Positions 1-3,667 of a stretch of DNA of 13,145 bases are shown here, piece by piece. The notes under the pieces were generated by a model, which saw nothing but the letters and a program-made list of their open reading frames with translations, was not told where the DNA came from and did not search any database. Numbering within the stretch: the stretch's first letter is position 1; every line of letters begins with the position of its first letter. Origin of the DNA: an uncultured Carnobacterium sp. (lineage in GTDB: Bacteria; Bacillota; Bacilli; Lactobacillales; Aerococcaceae); NCBI GenBank assembly GCA_905371865.1, contig CAJPNA010000021.1, positions 1 to 13,145 of the forward strand, in the 5' to 3' direction. A program made the translations under genes and the position numbers.

Positions 1-6
1 GAGTCT

Positions 7-51
7 CTTTTTCATTTGAAAAAGCAAAATGTAACAGTTATGTTACATTTT
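7..51. promoter_or_regulatory. two adjacent inverted repeats downstream of the GNAT gene
   Basis: Two palindromes lie side by side beyond the 3' end of the acetyltransferase gene. The first has 8-nt arms (7-14 and 17-24, CTTTTTCA / TGAAAAAG) around TT. The second has perfect 10-nt arms (26-35 and 42-51, AAAATGTAAC / GTTACATTTT) around AGTTAT. Read on the minus strand, the second hairpin is followed by GCTTTTTC, so it could be a weak intrinsic terminator for the AraC-GNAT transcript. The stem is AT-rich, and the symmetric TGTAAC/GTTACA core looks equally like a dimeric repressor operator for a gene left of the window. The sequence alone does not decide between the two. Confidence 0.45.
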
Positions 52-93
52 ATAAAATCTCTCTTTGAACGATTTCGTACAAAAACGGATTTT

Positions 94-657
94 TTATAAG
101 GCTTTCGTCATATGATAATACGAATGACCGCTTAAGACACGTTCACTTTCTGGGGTGTAATCCAGTTTTTCATATAATTTGTATGCTTTTGTATTCTCCT
201 TTTCGCAGTTGAGGGCGATTTTGGTGGCCCCTTGCTGGCGCGCTAAGTTTTCTACTTCTACCAATAATTCGCGACCAATCCCATGGCGACGATATTCGGG
301 ATAGACCGCTAAAATATCAATATACCATTCTCCTGGCATCGTCTCCTTATCCTCGTAGAGCGGGATTTGATGCTCAATGTTGTAAGCCTCGTATAATTGG
401 TGGAACGGATCATCAATCGTGTCTTCTAAGTGCCCGTGATAGCCAAAAATTGCCCCCGCCACTTTTCCCTCATGGATATAGACCAGGGTTTGGCTAAGAC
501 CGTAGCGAAACTGATCGTCGAGCATCGCTTCTTCTAGCATCGCATAGAGCATTTCTGGACTTGTATGTTCCAGAATTGGCAGTTCCATATCTTGCATAAT
601 TAATTCGATGAGCGGGATGATTTGACGGCGTTCATCTCGCTTTGGTTTTCGTATCAT
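94..657 (-). CDS. GNAT family N-acetyltransferase
   Basis: A 187-aa protein with the Gcn5-related acetyltransferase fold, which moves an acetyl group from acetyl-CoA to an amine. The substrate cannot be told from sequence. The diagnostic motif A is LAVYPEYRRHGIGRELL at residues 116-132, with RRHGIG (123-128) as the pyrophosphate-binding loop. Motif B follows as NTKAYKLYEKLDY (155-167), with the usual Asn and Tyr. The first 100 residues are more divergent and probably bind substrate. The ATG start at 657 has AAAGGAG five to six bases upstream and overlaps the stop of the preceding AraC-type gene as ATGA, so the two are co-transcribed and probably translationally coupled. This suggests that the regulator controls its own operon and that the enzyme belongs to the same response. 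Family assignment is firm; function is open. Confidence 0.92.
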   Translation of the reverse strand: MIRKPKRDERRQIIPLIELIMQDMELPILEHTSPEMLYAMLEEAMLDDQFRYGLSQTLVYIHEGKVAGAIFGYHGHLEDTIDDPFHQLYEAYNIEHQIPLYEDKETMPGEWYIDILAVYPEYRRHGIGRELLVEVENLARQQGATKIALNCEKENTKAYKLYEKLDYTPESERVLSGHSYYHMTKAL

Positions 658-1502
658 TGGGACTCCTTTTGATATTTCTCGCGGTAATCCGTTGGGGAAA
701 TTCCCGTTATTTTTCTAAATTGTTTTGAGAAGTAAGTTGGTGTTGTAAATCCAACGATGTCCGCCACTTGAGAAATAGAATAATTCGTTGTTCGTAGTAA
801 AATTTTACTTTCTTTGATACGAATGGTCATTAAGTATTCCATTGGAGACATGCCGACTTCTTTTTTAAAACTGTGGGAAATGTAGAAGCGGCTTAAGTGG
901 GTCATTGACGCTAAGGCTTCTAGCTGAATGCTTTCTCGGTAGTAAGTCTTCAAATAATGTTTGATAAAAGCAATATCTTTTGTCGTTTTACTATGAGCAC
1001 CGACTTCCAAATCAAAATGCTGGTGTCTCAAAATTTTAATCAATAAAATTTCTAACAGATTATGACAAACTAAATCATAACTGAGCGCTTGATTCGTGGC
1101 TTCTTGCACCATCGCGTTTAAGTAGCGCAAAATGTCCTTTTGCTCATCTCGTAAATTAAAGAACGAAAAAGGATGGCCCCCTTGATCCACAGGGGTTAAA
1201 TTCGAGAAGGACAGACCTTGGATTCCCACCACAATGTATTCTAGAGGAGAATCTGGTGAAGAAACTTCAGTGTGTTCTACCTGAGGATTAATAATGACAA
1301 AATCATTGGCTTTAACCGGAAAACGTTGGTGTTGAATAATAAATTCGCCCTTACCATCAATAACATAGAAAAGTTCAGTAAAGGGATGAGTGTGTAGCGT
1401 ACTATGCCAGTCGCTATCGTATTTGGATTTGGTAATAGACTCTAATCGGAAGGATAAATTTTTAATATCAGACTCTATCATTAAAAAACGTTCGTTACTC
1501 AT
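654..1502 (-). CDS. AraC family transcriptional regulator with N-terminal cupin
   Basis: A 282-aa cytoplasmic transcription factor. Residues about 35-80 form the AraC-type cupin sensor (HTHPFTELFYVIDGKGEF, then a PQVEHTE strand), which normally binds a small effector such as a sugar. Residues about 178-278 form the double helix-turn-helix DNA-binding domain: HTH1 about 193-212 and HTH2 about 243-264, with the family signature ISQVADIVGFTTPTYFSKQF. An in-frame TTG seven codons upstream (1523) would extend the protein. I choose the ATG at 1502 because AAAGGA sits seven to eight bases before it and the extension has no ribosome site. The gene has its own sigma-A promoter, overlaps the GNAT gene by four bases, and diverges from folT. 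Sugar-type effectors are common in the family, but no transporter or glycosidase is adjacent, so the ligand is unknown. Confidence 0.93.
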   Translation of the reverse strand: MSNERFLMIESDIKNLSFRLESITKSKYDSDWHSTLHTHPFTELFYVIDGKGEFIIQHQRFPVKANDFVIINPQVEHTEVSSPDSPLEYIVVGIQGLSFSNLTPVDQGGHPFSFFNLRDEQKDILRYLNAMVQEATNQALSYDLVCHNLLEILLIKILRHQHFDLEVGAHSKTTKDIAFIKHYLKTYYRESIQLEALASMTHLSRFYISHSFKKEVGMSPMEYLMTIRIKESKILLRTTNYSISQVADIVGFTTPTYFSKQFRKITGISPTDYREKYQKESQ

Positions 1503-1535
1503 GTTGCATCCTTTCTTTGGCAATCTTACTATCTA

Positions 1536-1564
1536 ATTATACAGATTGTAGAAAACGGTATCAA
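1536..1564 (-). promoter_or_regulatory. sigma-A promoter of the AraC-GNAT operon
   Basis: Read on the minus strand: -35 TTGATA (1564-1559), exactly 17 bp, then a perfect -10 TATAAT (1541-1536). Transcription should begin near 1529, giving a leader of roughly 27 nt before the ATG at 1502. This is the best promoter match in the window. Confidence 0.85.
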
Positions 1565-1636
1565 CAATATTTTCGGATTTTATCTTTTTAGAAAATATTT
1601 TTTCAGTCAAAACCGTTCAAAAGACGATGAACATCG
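1553..1636. promoter_or_regulatory. candidate operator dyads between the divergent promoters
   Basis: AACGGT (1553-1558) and its complement ACCGTT (1612-1617) form a widely spaced dyad, the first half lying inside the AraC promoter spacer. A compact palindrome CGATG-AA-CATCG (1625-1636) lies between the two divergent promoters, with AT-rich AATATTTT tracts around it. These are places where the AraC-type regulator could bind. AraC sites are usually direct repeats, so this is weak. Confidence 0.25.
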
Positions 1637-1665
1637 ATTTTTAAAGCCCTAAAGATATAGAGGAC

Positions 1666-1694
1666 TTGACGATGGGACATGAAGAAGGTATCCT
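1666..1694 (+). promoter_or_regulatory. probable promoter of the folT leader
   Basis: TTGACG (1666-1671, 5/6 to the -35 consensus), a 17-bp spacer, and TATCCT (1689-1694, 4/6 to the -10). It lies about 60 bp upstream of the THF aptamer, as expected for a riboswitch-controlled transcript. The start would be near 1701. Confidence 0.6.
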
Positions 1695-1707
1695 TACCAA
1701 GAGTAAG

Positions 1708-1736
1708 AAAGGAGATTCATGGAAAGTAGGAACTAA
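1708..1736 (+). other. possible 5-codon leader peptide in the folT 5' UTR
   Basis: AAAGGAG (1708-1714), a 4-nt gap, then ATG GAA AGT AGG AAC TAA (1719-1736), encoding MESRN. The ribosome site is good, though slightly close. It ends about 20 nt before the aptamer. It could be a real minimal ORF that loads ribosomes ahead of the riboswitch, or a chance match. No composition bias suggests amino-acid attenuation. Confidence 0.25.
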
Positions 1737-1756
1737 ATTTTCTAGAACCTAAAAAT

Positions 1757-1850
1757 CAGAGTAGACTTTATTGCGTTAAGTGCCCGGAGGATGGAATGTT
1801 GCCACTGGGACGAAAATGGAAACATTGCGGTAATTTAGTCGCATTCGCTG
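1757..1850 (+). ncRNA. tetrahydrofolate (THF) riboswitch aptamer
   Basis: The conserved primary motifs of the folE/folT-associated THF riboswitch are present in order: GAGTAGA (1759-1765), GCGTTAAGTG (1773-1782), the GGATGGAATGTTGCC loop region from 1789, GGGACGAA (1807-1814) and GCGG then GCATTCGCTG (1841-1850). The fold can be drawn: P1 CAG/CTG (1757-1759 with 1848-1850); P2 TTATTGC/GCGGTAA; P3 CCCGG-A-GG/CC-A-CTGGG (1784-1791 region with 1803-1810); P4 AATG-GAAA-CATT with a GNRA loop. The pseudoknot GAATG (1794-1798) with CATTC (1842-1846) is a compensatory variant of the GGATG/CATCC pairing I recall from the described aptamer. It should sense reduced folates and turn off the folate transporter downstream. 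Confidence 0.93.
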
Positions 1851-1887
1851 CATTTACACAACACTAGAAATAGAAGAAGTTAAATGG

Positions 1888-1916
1888 AGCAACTCTTTAC
1901 AATTAAAGGAGATGCT
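1888..1916 (+). promoter_or_regulatory. Shine-Dalgarno-sequestering hairpin (riboswitch expression platform)
   Basis: AGCA (1888-1891) pairs with TGCT (1913-1916). After an A-A mismatch, CTCTTT (1893-1898) pairs with AAGGAG (1906-1911), leaving a 7-nt loop. This buries the folT ribosome site AAAGGAG (1905-1911) in a ten-pair stem. No U-run terminator lies between the aptamer and the gene, so control is probably at translation initiation. A competing pairing exists: GTTGC (1798-1802) in the aptamer loop is complementary to GCAAC (1889-1893), which could free the site when ligand is absent. Confidence 0.6.
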
Positions 1917-1919
1917 AAT

Positions 1920-2459
1920 ATGGAAAATACAAAGAAATATAATAGAAAACAAATACTTGATATTACAGTGATGGCGCTAATCTTGGCCATTCGTCTTGTG
2001 ATGGAAATGTTGCCAACAATAAAATTCGGAGTTTACGTACAACTTGGCTTCGGATTCATCGGAGCTGCCATTGCAGGGGTCATGCTTGGACCGTGGCGTG
2101 CGGCGCTTGTGGGAATCCTAGTCGATATCCTCGGGAACTTCTTCCGCGGGGAGAGTGGGCAATTCTTTATCGGCTATACACTGACAGCACTTGTCGGAGG
2201 ACTCATCTACGGATACTTCTTATATAAGAAACCACTCAGATGGGAACAAATCTTGATTGCAGTATTACTCGTCACAATCGTCTGTAACCTCGGATTGAAT
2301 TCATTATGGGTGTATATGATGACAGGTAAAGCTTTCGCCGTCTTCATGCCACTGCGAATCATTAAGAACCTAATTTCATTCCCATTAAACACAGCCATCC
2401 TAACCGTGCTCTTTTCAAACAAAACCATGAAAACCTTAATAGAAAAATATAGGGTGTGA
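1920..2459 (+). CDS. folT: folate-family ECF transporter S component (FolT)
   Basis: A 179-aa integral membrane protein, the substrate-binding S subunit of an energy-coupling-factor importer. It pairs with the shared EcfA/A'/T module encoded elsewhere to take up folate. About six hydrophobic segments are visible, and the first carries the AxxxA motif (A19, A23) used for docking on EcfT. The C-terminal RIIKNLISFPLN region is typical of the folate subgroup, and the upstream THF riboswitch independently supports folate as substrate. I start at the ATG at 1920 because AAAGGAG lies eight bases before it. An in-frame ATG at 1884 would add 12 residues but has no convincing ribosome site and lies in the regulatory hairpin arm. 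The stop codon falls inside the first GC-rich repeat unit. Confidence 0.88.
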   Translation: MENTKKYNRKQILDITVMALILAIRLVMEMLPTIKFGVYVQLGFGFIGAAIAGVMLGPWRAALVGILVDILGNFFRGESGQFFIGYTLTALVGGLIYGYFLYKKPLRWEQILIAVLLVTIVCNLGLNSLWVYMMTGKAFAVFMPLRIIKNLISFPLNTAILTVLFSNKTMKTLIEKYRV

Positions 2460-2570
2460 GGCTTCGCGCTCAGAAATGGACCGTTGGACCCGAACGACGC
2501 AAAGGACTCGGAACGAGTCATGCGTACGTTTGGGGAAACGCACGCCATTTCTGCGAAGCCGAACCCGACT
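2451..2570. repeat. structured GC-rich element, copy 1
   Basis: A block of about 58% GC beginning at the folT stop codon. It can fold into a long stem closing a three-hairpin junction: GGCTTCGC (2460-2467) with GCGAAGCC (2553-2560), a 4-nt bulge GCTC, then AGAAATGG (2472-2479) with CCATTTCT (2545-2552). Inside are hairpins 2482-2496 (CGTT/AACG), 2505-2519 (GACTC/GAGTC) and 2522-2545 (GCGTACGTTT / AAACGCACGC, one mismatch, GGGG loop). GGGT (2452-2455) can also pair with ACCC (2563-2566). Residues 2485-2570 align with copy 2 at about 70% identity by hand. No coding potential is convincing on either strand. I do not recognise the family. Confidence 0.75.
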
Positions 2571-2583
2571 AAAACAGGATATT

Positions 2584-2693
2584 AGGGCGAACGATCAGGA
2601 CTGAAACACTGGACCGGAACGCCGGAAGGAACGTGAAACGTTCTGCGGACGTTTCGGGAAGTGGACGTCGTTTCTGCTTTTTCGAACCCAACT
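2584..2693. repeat. structured GC-rich element, copy 2
   Basis: A tandem, same-orientation, diverged copy of the preceding element, offset by about 125 bp at the shared TGGACC. Conserved blocks are TGGACC, GAACG, AAGGA, TGCG, ACGTTT, GGGAA, TTTCTGC and CGAACCC. The helix segment between AAGGA and TGCG is nearly all different, yet still folds: GAACGT-GAA-ACGTTC (2629-2643), against GACTC/GAGTC in copy 1. Other pairings are GGG+CGAA (2585-2591) with TTCG+CCC (2681-2689, AA bulge), GAAAC (2603-2607) with GTTTC (2670-2674), and GACGT (2648-2652) with ACGTC (2665-2669). GC is about 54%. It could be a structured RNA, a 3'-UTR element of folT, or a palindromic mobile repeat. Confidence 0.75.
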
Positions 2694-2806
2694 CCACAGG
2701 GTGTAAGTCCTTTCCAGCACCACACCTAGTATTCTCTCCTATTTAGGAGTAAAATAGAACCAAAGAGCAACTATATAAACTAGTTTAAGCGAAGGGAGGC
2801 ACAACC
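2694..2806 (+). promoter_or_regulatory. leader of the tautomerase gene with short palindrome
   Basis: AGGGTGT (2698-2704) repeats the start of copy 1 (2451-2457), and GGGTGT can pair with ACACCT (2722-2727). A perfect hairpin CTCCTA-TT-TAGGAG spans 2736-2749. A weak promoter may be present: TAAAAT at 2750-2755 as the -10, with only a 3/6 -35 (TAGTAT, 2727-2732). The ribosome site GGGAGG (2794-2799) is strong. Whether the tautomerase has its own promoter or reads through from folT is unclear. Confidence 0.35.
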
Positions 2807-2986
2807 ATGCCATTTATTCATGTTGAAATGATCGAAGGAAGAAGCCGTGAACAAAAAGAAGCCCTTGTCAAAGAAGTGACAGAAGTGGTCTCTAAACATA
2901 CTGGCGCTCCAACTGAACATATTCATATTATTATTCAAGAAATTAAAGCAGAAAACCTTGGTCAAAACGGCAAATTAAGAGGTTAA
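2807..2986 (+). CDS. 4-oxalocrotonate tautomerase family protein
   Basis: A 59-aa protein of the smallest tautomerase-superfamily type, which assembles into hexamers and catalyses keto-enol tautomerisation with an N-terminal proline. Pro follows the initiator Met (MPFIHVEMIEGRS), so Met removal exposes the catalytic Pro1. Arg11 of the EGR motif is also kept. The second catalytic arginine of the Pseudomonas enzyme (Arg39) aligns with His in EHIHIII, and the residue-50 aromatic is not evident. Gram-positive YwhB-type members also lack Arg39, so this is a promiscuous or unknown-substrate member and not evidence of a catechol pathway. The start has GGGAGG seven bases upstream. The gene stands alone and is followed by a strong terminator. 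Family certain, physiological substrate unknown. Confidence 0.92.
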   Translation: MPFIHVEMIEGRSREQKEALVKEVTEVVSKHTGAPTEHIHIIIQEIKAENLGQNGKLRG

Positions 2987-3009
2987 TCAACTTCATTAAA
3001 AAAATACAG

Positions 3010-3048
3010 AACAGCTCAAAAGTTAGATTACTTTTTGAGCTGTTTTTA
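3010..3048 (+). terminator. intrinsic terminator after the tautomerase gene
   Basis: ACAGCTCAAAAGT (3011-3023), loop TAGATT, then ACTTTTTGAGCTGT (3030-3043) with a single bulged T, running into a T tract at 3043-3047. It separates the folT/tautomerase region from the secretion operon. Confidence 0.92.
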
Positions 3049-3080
3049 TTAGGAAAACTATCGAATGAATGAACAGCAAA

Positions 3081-3178
3081 TGATATAATTTAGCTAACAA
3101 TAATAAAGAGCTCATAAAATGAGGTAAATGATGAAATTTAAAAATATTTTATGCTTGTATAATGAGAGGACATATTAA
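3081..3178 (+). promoter_or_regulatory. possible upstream promoter and tiny ORF before esxA
   Basis: An extended -10, TGATATAAT (3081-3089), has only a 3/6 -35 (TCGAAT, 3061-3066). Downstream, GAGG (3121-3124) precedes an ATG at 3131 that opens a 15-codon frame (MKFKNILCLYNERTY, stop 3176-3178). A second bare TATAAT lies at 3158-3163. These could give a longer esxA transcript with a leader peptide, but AT-rich DNA yields such matches by chance. Confidence 0.25.
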
Positions 3179-3193
3179 TAGAAAAAAACGGTG

Positions 3194-3261
3194 TTGTACG
3201 TCGTGAAATATTTATTTATATATTGCTAAATATTTATGAATATGCTACTATCGACGTATAA
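3194..3261 (+). promoter_or_regulatory. esxA operon promoter with nested repeats
   Basis: -35 TTGCTA (3223-3228), a 17-bp spacer and extended -10 TGC-TACTAT (3243-3251) predict a start near 3258 and a leader of about 40 nt. The promoter is embedded in repeats. The palindromic AAATATTTAT occurs at 3206-3215 and 3228-3237, exactly 22 bp apart (two helical turns), the second copy filling the spacer. An outer dyad TTGTACGTCG (3194-3203) / CGACGTATAA (3252-3261) is complementary at 9 of 10 positions and brackets the whole promoter. This geometry suggests a dimeric or looping regulator. Confidence 0.65.
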
Positions 3262-3297
3262 ATGTAACAAAAATTTAATTTTAAGGAGTTCAAGATT

Positions 3298-3591
3298 ATG
3301 GGACAAATTAGAGTATCACCAGAAACGTTACAAACACGTGCACGTGAATATAATAAAGCTTCAAACGAAGTGAACAGCATCTTATCAAACTTAACTGGTT
3401 TACAACAAACATTAGCATCAGAATGGGAAGGTCAAGCTTTCCAAGGTTTTGATCGTCAATTCAATGAACTAAAACCAAAAGTAAGAGAATTCGCTGAATT
3501 ATTAGAACAAATCAATTTACAATTAGTAAGTGCTGCTCGTGCGATGGAAGAACACGATCAAGCATTATCTCAAAAATTTGGCTTAAATTAA
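3298..3591 (+). CDS. esxA: WXG100 family type VII secretion protein EsxA
   Basis: A 97-aa secreted helical-hairpin protein, the hallmark substrate and partner of type VIIb secretion. The turn carries the WXG motif as W43-E44-G45 (SEWEGQAF), flanked by two amphipathic helices (about 6-38 and 52-92), and there is no signal peptide, as expected. EsxA-type proteins dimerise, are exported by EssC and help activate or chaperone other T7SS cargo. The ATG at 3298 has AAGGAG nine bases upstream. It is the first gene of the operon, directly behind a dedicated promoter, and is followed by two hairpins that would hold distal expression below that of esxA. This matches a highly expressed small substrate and scarce membrane machinery. 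Confidence 0.97.
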   Translation: MGQIRVSPETLQTRAREYNKASNEVNSILSNLTGLQQTLASEWEGQAFQGFDRQFNELKPKVREFAELLEQINLQLVSAARAMEEHDQALSQKFGLN

Positions 3592-3592
3592 T

Positions 3593-3638
3593 GGATAGAC
3601 CATCTATCCTTGAAGGTGGGAGAACATCCCACCTTTTT
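3593..3638 (+). terminator. double hairpin attenuator between esxA and esaA
   Basis: Hairpin 1: GGATAGA-CCA-TCTATCC (3593-3609), starting one base after the esxA stop codon. Hairpin 2: AAGGTGGGA-GAACA-TCCCACCTT (3613-3635), running into TTTTT (3634-3638), a canonical intrinsic terminator. Since esaA-essC continue in the same order and strand with no obvious new promoter, readthrough is likely and the pair acts as an attenuator. Hairpin 1 may protect the abundant esxA mRNA 3' end. Confidence 0.85.
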
Positions 3639-3667
3639 CTAATTAAAAAATAATAAGGGAGAAGATT

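Noticed and set aside
1503..1523. TTG start seven codons upstream of the AraC-family gene
   Set aside because: It would place the start before the visible AAAGGA site, which clearly serves the ATG at 1502.
1693..1707. CTTAC/GTAAG hairpin at the folT promoter
   Set aside because: It straddles the predicted transcription start, so it would not be whole in RNA; five base pairs are too few to call an operator.
1884..1919. Earlier in-frame ATG for folT adding 12 residues
   Set aside because: No good ribosome site, and it lies in the hairpin arm that masks the real site. ATG at 1920 has AAAGGAG at ideal spacing.
2207..2548. 113-codon open frame on the minus strand across the folT 3' end and GC-rich copy 1
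   Set aside because: It is antisense to a clear membrane protein gene, crosses the repeat, and shows no recognisable domain.
2460..2693. tRNA or CRISPR array in the GC-rich region
   Set aside because: The cloverleaf-like fold lacks the T-loop, anticodon arm geometry and CCA-type acceptor. Only two diverged 125-bp units exist, without short identical repeats and unique spacers.
3131..3178. 15-codon ORF upstream of esxA as a firm gene
   Set aside because: The ribosome site is only GAGG, the composition is AT-driven, and it lies upstream of the best esxA promoter. Kept only as a low-confidence note.
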